Assembly: GCA_963674545.2 (NCBI GenBank)
Contig: CAXXFB010000001.1
Location: 2,914,001 to 2,978,000, forward strand
DNA: 64,000 bases
Direction of reading: 5' to 3'
Source: JABGQS01 sp963674545
GTDB lineage: Bacteria > Bacillota > Clostridia > Christensenellales > SZUA-584
The notes below the pieces were generated by a model. That model was not told where the DNA came from, did not search any database, and was given only the letters and a program-made list of their open reading frames with translations. Made by a program: the position numbers and the translations under genes. Below are positions 53,979 through 62,836 of the stretch, piece by piece. Numbering within the stretch: the first letter of the stretch is position 1; each line of letters opens with the position of its first letter.

Positions 53979-54748
53979 GGCTTGTCAAAACGACAGCGCT
54001 GATGCTTTCTATGTTCACACGCATACCTATGCCAAGGGTGGAATGGAGCAAGGAAAACATGCGCTATATGATGTGTGTTTTTCCGCTTGCGGGCATTGTC
54101 ATAGGCTTGTTTCTTTGGCTGTGGTTCTGGCTGAGTGACCTGCTCGGTTTTGGCACTATTCTGTTTGCTGCCGGTATAACTCTTATACCGATAGCAGTGA
54201 CGGGCGGCATCCACATGGAAGCGCTTTGTGACACGTCGGACGCTATTGCGAGCCGTGCGCCAGCTGAAAAAAAGCGTGAGATATTGAAGGACCCGCACAC
54301 AGGTGCGTTTGCTGTCATAAGCGCTATAGCATACTTGCTTGTCTATTTTGCTCTGGCTGCAGAGCTTATGATGGATACAAAGGCGCTTGTTTTGCTTGGG
54401 CTTGCTCATGTTATGAGCCGAACAATAGCAGGCGGTGCTGTAGTAATCTTTCCATCGGCTTCACAGGACGGTTTGCTCAGCACATTCAAAGAATCATCGG
54501 GTAAAAAAATATCAACTGTAGTTCTCTGCACAGTGTTGGCGCTGTGCGCGGCCGGTATGCTGTGGACAGATGTTCTGACAGGCGGCGGTATGATAGCCGC
54601 AACTATTGGATGCATGGTATATGTGTTCTTCATGTCAAAACGTAGTTTTGGCGGAATGAGCGGAGACATAGCGGGTTATCTTATAAAGATTTCGGAAGCT
54701 GCAATGCTTGCTGCAATAGTGATAATTCAAAGGGCGGTGCTTTTATGA
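53975..54748 (+). CDS. cobS: Adenosylcobinamide-GDP ribazoletransferase (cobalamin synthase)
   Basis: A 257-residue integral-membrane enzyme joining adenosylcobinamide-GDP and alpha-ribazole. Markers: FTRIPMP near the start, HMEALCDTSDAIASR (metal-binding region) and KDPHTGAFAV, with several membrane helices. Overlaps both neighbours by 4 bp. Confidence 0.95.
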   Translation: MRLVKTTALMLSMFTRIPMPRVEWSKENMRYMMCVFPLAGIVIGLFLWLWFWLSDLLGFGTILFAAGITLIPIAVTGGIHMEALCDTSDAIASRAPAEKKREILKDPHTGAFAVISAIAYLLVYFALAAELMMDTKALVLLGLAHVMSRTIAGGAVVIFPSASQDGLLSTFKESSGKKISTVVLCTVLALCAAGMLWTDVLTGGGMIAATIGCMVYVFFMSKRSFGGMSGDIAGYLIKISEAAMLAAIVIIQRAVLL

Positions 54749-55092
54749 TACTGGTTATAGGCGGCTACGCTTCCGGAAAACGGCAATATGTTAAGTCACA
54801 GCTTGGTTACGAAGATGCAGACATCTCGGACGGCGTGATAGACGAGCGCCCTGTTGTTTATAATCTTCAGGATATAGTTGCAAAAGCTCCGGGCAGAGCA
54901 GACGAGATATTTTATGAGCTCATAGAAAAGCAAGTGGTTGTGTGCAACGAAGTCGGCTGCGGGCTGGTGCCCGTTTCGGCGGAAGAGCGCATAGCAAGGG
55001 AAGTGACAGGACGGCTGTGTGTAAAACTTGCACAAAAAGCGCAGAGTGTTGTCCGGATGCAGTGCGGCATAGTCAGCGTGATAAAGGGGTAG
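54745..55092 (+). CDS. Short CobU-like P-loop protein
   Basis: A 115-residue relative of CobU. It has the P-loop GGYASGKR and the C-terminal CNEVGCGLVPVSAEERIARE stretch but lacks the whole central part with the DxE...RI..H and D(C)LTxW-type motifs. It is complementary to the CobU-like protein at 53457. It may be a second subunit, a kinase-only variant, or a remnant. Overlaps cobS by 4 bp. Confidence 0.8.
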   Translation: MILVIGGYASGKRQYVKSQLGYEDADISDGVIDERPVVYNLQDIVAKAPGRADEIFYELIEKQVVVCNEVGCGLVPVSAEERIAREVTGRLCVKLAQKAQSVVRMQCGIVSVIKG

Positions 55093-55095
55093 TTT

Positions 55096-55692
55096 ATGCA
55101 GTTGATTCTGCTGCGTCACGGGCTGACGGCAGGCAACCTTGAAAAAAGGTACATAGGAAAAACAGACGAGCCTCTTTGCGAAGAAGGCAGACGTCAGCTA
55201 GAAAATGCGGGTGTTTATGAAAAAGCAGAGAAAGTATATTGCAGCCCTATGAATCGCGCGATGCAAACGGCACATATACTTTTTCCGAACGCACAGATAG
55301 AGAAGATAAATGATCTGCGGGAAATGGATTTCGGCGTCTTTGAAGGCAGGACGGCGAGAGAGATGGAAAAAGACGAAGATTACCGCACATGGGTAGACAG
55401 CGGCTGCACTCTGCCGTGCCCCGGCGGAGAAGATATGAAAGGTTTCAGCGAACGAACTTGCGATGCCTTTAAAAGTATAGTGGACCAGGCAAAAAGCAGC
55501 AACGAAAGCAGAATAATAATAGTTGCTCACGGCGGCAGCATGATGTCGATAATGCATGCGTTTGCCGTGCCAAAGTGTGACTACTACGGCTGGTACTCAG
55601 AAAATGGCAGCGGATACAGGGCACAGCTTTCGCTTGACGGCGGTGAGCCTGTCCTTAATGACTGTGTACCATTGGAGGTGCCATACATATGA
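55096..55692 (+). CDS. cobC: Alpha-ribazole phosphatase-like histidine phosphatase
   Basis: A 198-residue phosphoglycerate-mutase-fold phosphatase: RHGLTAGN with the phospho-His, SPMNRAMQTA, DFGVFEG and the second His in IVAHGGSM. In this context it removes the phosphate from alpha-ribazole phosphate. Sits between the short cobU-like gene and cbiB. Confidence 0.9.
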   Translation: MQLILLRHGLTAGNLEKRYIGKTDEPLCEEGRRQLENAGVYEKAEKVYCSPMNRAMQTAHILFPNAQIEKINDLREMDFGVFEGRTAREMEKDEDYRTWVDSGCTLPCPGGEDMKGFSERTCDAFKSIVDQAKSSNESRIIIVAHGGSMMSIMHAFAVPKCDYYGWYSENGSGYRAQLSLDGGEPVLNDCVPLEVPYI

Positions 55693-56651
55693 TACATCTT
55701 GGTGCACTGGCGCTCGGGTTTGCGCTGGACATCATAATTGGCGATCCACGTAAGTTTCCGCACATCGTTGTGGGAATGGGCAGGATGATATCGTTGCTGG
55801 AGCGCTTCTTGATATGGCTGTTCCCGAAGACGCAAGGCGGCGAGCTTTGGGGCGGGATAGCGCTTGTAGTTTTTCTGCCTCTTTTTTCTTTAGGAGTATC
55901 ATGGGGCTTGGTATACCTGTCCTGGCTTATACACCCACTGGCCGCTCTTGCTTTCGAAGGGCTGCTTTGCTGGCAGTGCCTTGCCGCAAGGGCGCTGCAG
56001 AAAGAAAGTATGAAGGTATACTATCCTCTGAAAAATGGCGATCTGTCTGCTGCACGCAGCGAGCTTAGTATGATAGTCGGGCGGGATACTGCAAACCTTG
56101 ACGAAGAGGGAGTTGCACGTGCTGCTGTCGAGTCCGTTGCTGAAAGCACTAACGACGGAATAATAGCGCCGCTGCTGTTCATGGCAGTCGGCGGAGCTCC
56201 GGCAGGCGTTTTCTATAAAGCTATCAACACTATGGACAGCATGGTGGGATACAAAAACGATAAATATCTGTATTTCGGCAGGGCGGCGGCAAGGCTGGAT
56301 GACGCTGCAAACTTCATACCGGCACGAATAGCGGCTTTGCTCATGATAGTCTCGTCATTCTTGTGCGGCTGTGATGCAAAAAATGCGTGGCGTATATACC
56401 GCAGGGACCGCAAGAACCACAAGAGCCCGAATTCCGCTCATACCGAAGCGGTGTGTGCAGGCGCTCTAGGCATTCAGCTCGGCGGTGATGCATATTACTT
56501 TGGCAAGCTGGTGCATAAGCCGAGTATAGGAGACAGCGCCAGAAAGATAGAGCCGGAAGACATACGGCGTGCAAACCGCCTTATGTACTGGACTGCATCG
56601 CTGTGCTTTGTGCTTTGCGTTGCAGTGAAAGGACTTATAATATGGCTTTGA
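55689..56651 (+). CDS. cbiB: Adenosylcobinamide-phosphate synthase
   Basis: A 320-residue membrane protein joining aminopropanol phosphate to cobyric acid. Markers: GDPRKFPHIVVGMGRMI, ESVAESTNDGIIAPLLF and MDSMVGYKNDKYLYFG, with several membrane helices. Overlaps its neighbours by 4 and 10 bp. Confidence 0.95.
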   Translation: MIHLGALALGFALDIIIGDPRKFPHIVVGMGRMISLLERFLIWLFPKTQGGELWGGIALVVFLPLFSLGVSWGLVYLSWLIHPLAALAFEGLLCWQCLAARALQKESMKVYYPLKNGDLSAARSELSMIVGRDTANLDEEGVARAAVESVAESTNDGIIAPLLFMAVGGAPAGVFYKAINTMDSMVGYKNDKYLYFGRAAARLDDAANFIPARIAALLMIVSSFLCGCDAKNAWRIYRRDRKNHKSPNSAHTEAVCAGALGIQLGGDAYYFGKLVHKPSIGDSARKIEPEDIRRANRLMYWTASLCFVLCVAVKGLIIWL

Positions 56652-57706
56652 TACACGGAGGAGATATAGAAAGCTTCCGTACGGAATATGGCAGAGAACC
56701 ACTGGATTTTTCGGCAAACTGCAATCCGCTCGGCATACCCGCAGAGGTACGCAGCGCGATCTGTTCTGCTGCGGAAAAAGCTGACGCCTATCCTGATCCT
56801 CTGTGCAGGCAGCTTAGAAACGCTATAGCGGAATACGAAGGTGTAGAAGCCGGAAACATACTGTGCTCAAACGGCTCGGCAGACATAATATACAGACTTG
56901 CTGCTGCAAAGCCAAAAAAAGTACTCGTTACTGCCCCGACTTTTTCCGAATACGAAGCAGCATTTGCTGCATCAGATTGTACAATAAGGCATTATATGCT
57001 TGATAGTAAAAGCGATTTTGCAATAACACCAAAAATACTTGATGACATAGATGAAAGCTTAGATATCCTGTTCATCTGCAACCCGAACAACCCAACGGGA
57101 CTGACAGTAAGCCATTCATTACTAGAAGACATATTAAAAAAATGTCAGAGCTTCGGCACATTGCTGATTGCAGACGAGTGCTTCGTTGGCTTTCTTGATG
57201 AGCCGGACAAGCATACCCTTACCAGCAGTTTATCAAGATACAACAATCTTTTAATATTAAAAGCGTTCACTAAGCTGTACGGCATGGCGGGTGTGCGCCT
57301 TGGCTACTGCCTTTCATCCAACACAAAACTTCTTGAGGATTTAAGGAATGCAGGACAGCCATGGGCGGTTTCTTCGCTTGCACAGGCGGCGGGTATAGCT
57401 GCACTTAAACAGCAGGACTATGTGCGGCAATCCCGGAAGATAGTGTGTGAAGAAAGGGAGTATCTGCTGAAAAGATTATCTGAACTGGGCTTTGGTCAGC
57501 TTTCCGGAGAAGCAAATTATATCTTCTTCTATTCGGATATTTCGAAATTAGCTCAGCGTATGAGAAACAAAGGTGTGCTCATCCGTGATTGCAGCAACTA
57601 TCAAGGCCTTTCGGAAGGTTACTACAGGATAGCTGTACGTACACACGCAGAAAATGAACAGCTGATTGAAGCGCTGCTGGAAAGTTCGCGGGAAGGGAGC
57701 GCTTGA
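56642..57706 (+). CDS. cobD: L-threonine-O-3-phosphate decarboxylase-like PLP enzyme (CobD)
   Basis: A 354-residue aminotransferase-fold enzyme related to histidinol-phosphate aminotransferase. Markers: HGGDIESF, DFSANCNPLG, NPNNPTGL, the PLP lysine in KAFTKLYGMAGVRLGY. Next to cbiB it should make aminopropanol phosphate from threonine phosphate. The ATG at 56642 lies inside cbiB; the longer frame from 56603 is less likely. Confidence 0.92.
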   Translation: MALIHGGDIESFRTEYGREPLDFSANCNPLGIPAEVRSAICSAAEKADAYPDPLCRQLRNAIAEYEGVEAGNILCSNGSADIIYRLAAAKPKKVLVTAPTFSEYEAAFAASDCTIRHYMLDSKSDFAITPKILDDIDESLDILFICNPNNPTGLTVSHSLLEDILKKCQSFGTLLIADECFVGFLDEPDKHTLTSSLSRYNNLLILKAFTKLYGMAGVRLGYCLSSNTKLLEDLRNAGQPWAVSSLAQAAGIAALKQQDYVRQSRKIVCEEREYLLKRLSELGFGQLSGEANYIFFYSDISKLAQRMRNKGVLIRDCSNYQGLSEGYYRIAVRTHAENEQLIEALLESSREGSA

Positions 57707-59190
57707 TGGCAAAAGCGATAATGATACAGGGCACAATGTCCAGCGCAGGAAAAAGTATGGTAACCGCAGGGCTGTGCCGCATATTCAAACAGGATGGATA
57801 CAGCGTCGCTCCGTTCAAGTCACAAAACATGGCGCTCAACAGCTATATCACAAAAGAAGGGCTGGAGATGGGGCGTGCGCAGGTGGTTCAGGCAGAAGCG
57901 GCAGGCATTGAGCCGTCGGTGCTTATGAACCCGATATTGTTAAAGCCTACCAGCGATACAGGCAGCCAGGTCATAGTGAACGGTGAGGTCTATGCAAGCA
58001 TGGACGCTCAGAACTACTACGATATAAAGCCTAAACTGCGCAGTATAGTAGAAGAGGCGTACGGCAAGCTTGCAGAAAGCTGCGATATAATAGTTATTGA
58101 GGGCGCAGGCAGCCCTGCCGAGATAAACTTAAAGTACGACGATATTGTGAATATGGGCATGGCGGAAATCGCAGATGCGCCGGTTCTTCTTGTCGGCGAT
58201 ATAGACCGTGGCGGCGTGTTCGCAAGCCTCTACGGAACACTGGCTCTGCTTGAAGAAGACGAACGTATGCGTGTAAAGGGAACAGTAATTAATAAGTTCC
58301 GCGGCGATATAGACCTGCTAAAAGACGGGCTTGATATGCTCGAAAAGCTGACAGACGTTCCGGTTTTGGGCGTCGTGCCATACCTTGATATAGACATAGA
58401 CGATGAAGACAGCGTGACCGAACGCTTCTCTGGCAGCAGCAAAGGTCTCATTGACATTGCTGTGATACGTCTGCCTCATATCTCGAACTTCACGGATTTC
58501 AACACCCTTTCACGCCTGCCGGAAGTCGGTCTGCGGTACGTAAGCTCCGTAAAACAACTTGGGCAGCCGGATGCAGTGATACTTCCTGGCACAAAAAACA
58601 CGATGGGAGACCTTGCGGCTATAAGGCAGAGCGGTCTCGAAGCTACAGTGAAAAAGCTTGCGTCATCAGGCGTATCGGTGATAGGCATATGCGGCGGATA
58701 TCAGATGCTGGGAATGACGCTTAGTGACCCGGACGGAGTTGAAGGCGGCGGGAGCATGACGGGTATGCAGCTGCTGGATGTCGATACGCAATTTGCATCA
58801 GCAAAGACACGGACGCAGACTCATGGAAAAGTAATGGAGCTTGATGGCGCATTCAAACCGCTTTCCGGCTCAGAGTTCAGCGGCTATGAAATACACATGG
58901 GGAAGACGACCCTTCGCAAGGGCGCTTCTGCGTTTGCGACGCTTAATGGCTCTATGCCAGACGGCTCTGTAAAAGGCAGTGTGTTCGGATGCTATGTCCA
59001 CGGTCTTTTTGACGATGACCTCGGCGAAGCGCTCGTTCGTATGCTGGCTGGCAGCAGCTCTGAAGAAGCATCTGCTGCATCAATAAGCGCATACGACTAT
59101 AAACAGCTTCAGTACGATAAGCTTGCGGATGCACTGCGTACCAGCCTTGATATGCAGGCTGTTTACGAAATATTAGAAAACGGCGTTTGA
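57706..59190 (+). CDS. cbiP: Cobyric acid synthase
   Basis: A 494-residue glutamine-dependent amidase that adds four amide groups to the corrin ring. P-loop-like QGTMSSAGKSM at the start, SQNMALNSY, IEGAGSPAEINL, GDIDRGGVFASLYG, and a C-terminal amidotransferase domain with GICGGYQMLG and the YVHGLF histidine. The ATG at 57706 overlaps the cobD stop (TGATG). Confidence 0.96.
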   Translation: MAKAIMIQGTMSSAGKSMVTAGLCRIFKQDGYSVAPFKSQNMALNSYITKEGLEMGRAQVVQAEAAGIEPSVLMNPILLKPTSDTGSQVIVNGEVYASMDAQNYYDIKPKLRSIVEEAYGKLAESCDIIVIEGAGSPAEINLKYDDIVNMGMAEIADAPVLLVGDIDRGGVFASLYGTLALLEEDERMRVKGTVINKFRGDIDLLKDGLDMLEKLTDVPVLGVVPYLDIDIDDEDSVTERFSGSSKGLIDIAVIRLPHISNFTDFNTLSRLPEVGLRYVSSVKQLGQPDAVILPGTKNTMGDLAAIRQSGLEATVKKLASSGVSVIGICGGYQMLGMTLSDPDGVEGGGSMTGMQLLDVDTQFASAKTRTQTHGKVMELDGAFKPLSGSEFSGYEIHMGKTTLRKGASAFATLNGSMPDGSVKGSVFGCYVHGLFDDDLGEALVRMLAGSSSEEASAASISAYDYKQLQYDKLADALRTSLDMQAVYEILENGV

Positions 59191-59217
59191 GTTAAAACAG
59201 AGTTCACGGAGGCATTT

Positions 59218-60294
59218 ATGATAATACATCGTTTTTCAAATGGAGATACGATAGAAAGACAAAAAACAGTGCTTATCGCACACTTTGCAGGCAAACGTAA
59301 AGTGCTCAGCACTGCTGCGTATAACGGCGGCATGCTTGAAGACTTAAAATGTGTGTTCAACTATGACTGCAGCGAGGAATGCGGAGTAGTCTGTGATATG
59401 AAAGCGCCAACATATGAGGAACATATGAAGCTGACTGCAATAGAGCTTGGGCTATGTCCCGAAAGCTCTGCCGGTCTCAGCACGACGGCTTTTATGAAAA
59501 ACGCATCTATAAAGAGCGAAACATACAAGGATACTACAGTTACGGCGGTTGCAACTGCAGGAATAGATATTAACGGCGGGCGTGTAGGAGACCCGGCGAT
59601 GTGGCACGAAACTGACGGAGATTTCGAATCGGTATGCGGAACGATAAATATTATGCTTTTTATAGAAGCGAACCTCGACGACGGTGCGCTTACTCGGGTA
59701 CTGGTAACAGCTACTGAGGCAAAGACAGCGGCGCTGCAGGAGCTTCTTGCATCCAGTAGATATTCAAGCGGCATAGCGACAGGATCGGGCACTGACGGTA
59801 CGATAGTCGTTTGCGATACAAGTTCAAAGGTCAAGCTTACATGGGCGGGCAAGCACAGTAAGCTCGGCGAGCTCATAGGCCGCACGGTAATGGCAGCGGT
59901 AAAGGAAGCGTTGTTTCTTCAGACTGGTATGTGCGCTGAGCGCCAGCACAGCATTTTGCGACGAATGGACAGGTTCGGCGTTACCGAAGAAACGCTTAGA
60001 AAAACTGCTATGCAAAACGGTTCAGATGTATCCGGATTCGCACAGAAACTTTCAAGAATAGACAAAGACAATAATTTAGTTACATATACATCACTTTATG
60101 CGCATCTTCTCGACCAGCTCAGCTGGGGCATGATATCAGCAGAAGAAGCGCTGACAGCGGCACAGGAGCTGCTAAGGCTATTGAACATGTGTGTAGCTAT
60201 CCAATCTTCTGCTCGTGACAATTCCGGGTCTATAGAAGCGTTGATTCAAGTCTATATAATCGGCCTTTGCGGTCTTATTACAGAATCCAAATAA
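59218..60294 (+). CDS. cbiZ: Adenosylcobinamide amidohydrolase
   Basis: A 358-residue protein whose central and N-terminal part matches CbiZ: AVATAGIDINGGRVGDPA, GTINIMLFIEANLDDGAL, TEAKTAALQELL and SSGIATGSGTDG. CbiZ cuts the aminopropanol arm of cobinamides and foreign cobamides to give cobyric acid for remodelling. The C-terminal 100 residues (from about 255) form an extra region not needed in the core family. GGAGGC lies upstream. Last gene of the B12 operon. Confidence 0.92.
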   Translation: MIIHRFSNGDTIERQKTVLIAHFAGKRKVLSTAAYNGGMLEDLKCVFNYDCSEECGVVCDMKAPTYEEHMKLTAIELGLCPESSAGLSTTAFMKNASIKSETYKDTTVTAVATAGIDINGGRVGDPAMWHETDGDFESVCGTINIMLFIEANLDDGALTRVLVTATEAKTAALQELLASSRYSSGIATGSGTDGTIVVCDTSSKVKLTWAGKHSKLGELIGRTVMAAVKEALFLQTGMCAERQHSILRRMDRFGVTEETLRKTAMQNGSDVSGFAQKLSRIDKDNNLVTYTSLYAHLLDQLSWGMISAEEALTAAQELLRLLNMCVAIQSSARDNSGSIEALIQVYIIGLCGLITESK

Positions 60295-60353
60295 CTTTTT
60301 CAATAATTCAAAAGCACTATTAGTGAGCGAGGATTTTATCTATCAAAACAATT

Positions 60354-60402
60354 GTTGCGAACGCAACAGCTTCGTGCTATAATTTTGTTGCGAACGCAAC
60401 AA
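60354..60402 (+). promoter_or_regulatory. MarR promoter with two identical palindromic operators
   Basis: GTTGCG-AA-CGCAAC occurs at 60354-60367 and 60387-60400, 33 bp apart. TATAAT (60378-60383, extended -10 TGC) lies between them, and the -35 hexamer TTGCGA (60355-60360, 17-bp spacer) is inside the first copy. The second covers the start site. This is the expected layout for autorepression by the MarR protein encoded just downstream. Confidence 0.85.
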
Positions 60403-60419
60403 AAAACGGAGGATTTGAA

Positions 60420-60890
60420 ATGAATAAACAGTCTATTGGTAAATATATTTCATCGATATATCGCTGCCAGAGCATAATAATAAACAGGAAATTTGAGCAG
60501 TATGGTATTGGCAGCGGCCAGTACATTTTTCTGGTCAATATCGCAAGAAGCCCGGGCATAAACCAGAGAGATTTAAGTATACAGGTAGGCATAGACCGCG
60601 CTAATACGCATAGGGCAATAAAAAAGCTCGAAGCGCTCGGCTACATCTATATCGTCCGGGACGACGAAGACAAGAGAATAATAAAATCGTTCTTGTCAGA
60701 GGAAGGCGGGGCGCTTATGCCAAAAATATCAGAGGGCCTTGCCAGCATTACTAAAATACTTACGAAGGGTATCGATGAAACTCATCTAAGTGAACTGTAC
60801 GGGCTGCTCGGTAAGCTGGAGGAAAATGCATTCAACTACGTTAATTCGCTCAGAGAGGAAAGCAGACATGGCAAAAGACAGAAGGCTTGA
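60420..60890 (+). CDS. MarR-family transcriptional regulator
   Basis: A 156-residue winged-helix regulator: GSGQYIFLVNIARSPGINQRDLS leading to the recognition helix DRANTHRAIKKLEALGYI and wing VRDDEDKRI. It overlaps the MATE gene by 23 bp. Two palindromic operators flank its -10. It likely represses itself and the exporter until a ligand binds. Confidence 0.94.
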   Translation: MNKQSIGKYISSIYRCQSIIINRKFEQYGIGSGQYIFLVNIARSPGINQRDLSIQVGIDRANTHRAIKKLEALGYIYIVRDDEDKRIIKSFLSEEGGALMPKISEGLASITKILTKGIDETHLSELYGLLGKLEENAFNYVNSLREESRHGKRQKA

Positions 60891-62226
60891 TGTAACTAAT
60901 GAAAAAGTAAATACAGTTCTCAGCAAGCTTGCAGCTCCGATGATACTTGGCATACTCGGTATGGTGCTGTTCAATTTAACGGATACATATTTTGTAGGTA
61001 AACTTGGGACTCTTCAGATAGCGGCTCTTTCGTTTACATTCCCGGTCGTAATGGTATTCAACAGCATTAACCTTGGCATAGGAATAGGCGCAGCCGCAGT
61101 TATATCAAAGGCGGTGGGGGAGCAGGAAAAGGATAAGGTCAAGCGCCTGTCCACCGACAGCCTCACACTTGGTCTGGTCATAGCAATGACGACGATGACA
61201 ATAGGGCTGCTCACTATAAAGCCGCTGTTTACGCTGCTTGGCGCAGACAGCACTACTTTGCCATATATACAGGAATATATGAGAATATGGTATATAGGCA
61301 TCCCATTTGTCGTGATACCGATGATAGGGAACAATGCTATCCGAGCCTTGGGTGACACCAAAACGCCGAGCATAGTCATGCTTGTTGCTGCCGGTATAAA
61401 TACTGTTCTTGATCCTCTTTTGATAATGGGCATCGGCTTTTTCCCTGAACTGGGAGTTTCAGGTGCAGCCCTCGCGACGGTGCTTGCCAGAGCTACGACT
61501 TTTGTTTTCTCGCTATACGTTTTGATAAAGAGAGAAAAGGTTATAACACTAAAAGCAGTTCGAATAAAACAGGTTTTTAGTTCATGGAAGCAGATACTGT
61601 TCATAGGCATACCGAACGCTATTGCAAAATCGATAATCCCCTTCGGTGCAGGTATTATTACGGGACTTATAGCGACTTTCGGGACACAGGCAGTTGCTGG
61701 CTACGGAATAGCAACGAAGATAGAATTCTTTTCCATAAGCGTGATAAATGCACTGATAGCGATAATACCTGTTTTCGTTGGTCAGAATTTCGGAGCTAGG
61801 AAAATAGGCAGGATTAAGAAAGCGTTTTCCTCAAGTGAGAAATTTTCTTTGCTATACGGAGCATCCATATATGCACTTCTTGCAGTTATAGCTAGGCCGC
61901 TTGCACATCTCTTCACCAGCGACGAAAACGTAGTGAGCGTTATCGTTCTCTACATGCGTATCATTCCGATTGGCTACGCTTTCATGGGAATAGTTCAGGT
62001 AGTCAACGGCGCACTCAACGGCATATACAAGCCGGTCAAAGCGGCTGCGGTAAACCTTGTTCAGATGCTTGTGGTATACGTTCCGCTTGCCGTGCTGTCG
62101 TCCAGGTACTTTGGGATAGCAGCAATATTCGTTTCATTGGTGTTTTCATATTTGCTCGTAGGTGTTCTTTCGCATTTTGTGTTGAAGAGAGATTTAAACA
62201 AGCTTGAACTATCTTTGAATGAATAA
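60868..62226 (+). CDS. MATE-family multidrug efflux transporter
   Basis: A 452-residue antiporter with about twelve membrane helices; markers include LAAPMILGILGMVLFNLTDTYFVG and IPMIGNNAIRALGDTKTP. Exports cationic drugs or metabolites using Na+ or H+. The ATG at 60868 follows GAGGAAAG within the marR gene; the longer frame from 60790 is unlikely. Co-transcribed with marR. Confidence 0.94.
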   Translation: MAKDRRLDVTNEKVNTVLSKLAAPMILGILGMVLFNLTDTYFVGKLGTLQIAALSFTFPVVMVFNSINLGIGIGAAAVISKAVGEQEKDKVKRLSTDSLTLGLVIAMTTMTIGLLTIKPLFTLLGADSTTLPYIQEYMRIWYIGIPFVVIPMIGNNAIRALGDTKTPSIVMLVAAGINTVLDPLLIMGIGFFPELGVSGAALATVLARATTFVFSLYVLIKREKVITLKAVRIKQVFSSWKQILFIGIPNAIAKSIIPFGAGIITGLIATFGTQAVAGYGIATKIEFFSISVINALIAIIPVFVGQNFGARKIGRIKKAFSSSEKFSLLYGASIYALLAVIARPLAHLFTSDENVVSVIVLYMRIIPIGYAFMGIVQVVNGALNGIYKPVKAAAVNLVQMLVVYVPLAVLSSRYFGIAAIFVSLVFSYLLVGVLSHFVLKRDLNKLELSLNE

Positions 62227-62248
62227 AATGAAAATCTTAATTGAAGTG

Positions 62249-62290
62249 AAAAAGGCTGCTTGGAATATGATTTCTCCCGCAGCCCTTTTG
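62249..62290 (+). terminator. Terminator of marR-MATE operon
   Basis: AAAAAGGCTGC pairs with GCAGCCCTTTT (one mismatch) around a 19-base loop, ending in TTTTGG. A separate 8-bp inverted repeat GCTAATCG/CGATTAGC lies at 62346-62385. Confidence 0.65.
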
Positions 62291-62414
62291 GTTAGATGGT
62301 TCTAAATTTACTATCAAAGTGTGCCGTTTTGAAAGTATATAAAAAGCTAATCGACATGTACCCTATATAAACAAAAACGATTAGCATCTAAAAATGTAAC
62401 GAGTTTTATTGATT

Positions 62415-62819
62415 TTATTCAAGACTCTCAGCAATAGTTATCAAAACTTCGGCATCCAAATCTGCGCTCACTCTGTATTCATATTGCGGTGTAGTAAAGA
62501 ACAGACAATTACCATCCGGGTTTTCCGTTATAAGCGCTTGTCTGCCCATAACTTCGGTTTCATATGTTCTTGAGTTTCCGTTATCGATCCCATTCGATGT
62601 ACCTGTGCTGAAACGCTCTATAGTAAGAATTTCTCCGTCTCTGTTGAAATATCTGCTGATGGCAGAGACACCATCTGCGCTGGATTCTCCGAGCACATAG
62701 CCCGCAGGTAGAAAGCCGGGCGCAATGTTGTCCTTGATTTCTGAAGATCGGGTGAGGTTTCCGCCTGCTTCTTTAGCAAAGTCATAATCAAACGATAGTT
62801 CGTTTTTAGCTATAAACAA
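62415..62819 (-). CDS. C-terminal part of a split anti-sigma factor (DUF4367-like domain)
   Basis: 134 residues from a TTG at 62819, but the frame is open back to the A7 run at 62937-62943 and encodes EKKWLRRLLS, a membrane helix (AAIFFIFVTICAFAIS) and SKDLRTQFAG before this point. The domain (LPAGYVLGE, YFNRDGEILTIERFS, TYETEVMGRQALI, ending IAESLE) matches the extracellular domain of DUF4367 proteins. It has no ribosome binding site of its own and is almost surely translated, if at all, as the second half of the gene starting at 63115. Confidence 0.8.
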   Translation of the reverse strand: MFIAKNELSFDYDFAKEAGGNLTRSSEIKDNIAPGFLPAGYVLGESSADGVSAISRYFNRDGEILTIERFSTGTSNGIDNGNSRTYETEVMGRQALITENPDGNCLFFTTPQYEYRVSADLDAEVLITIAESLE

Positions 62820-62836
62820 GCCGGCGAATTGTGTTC

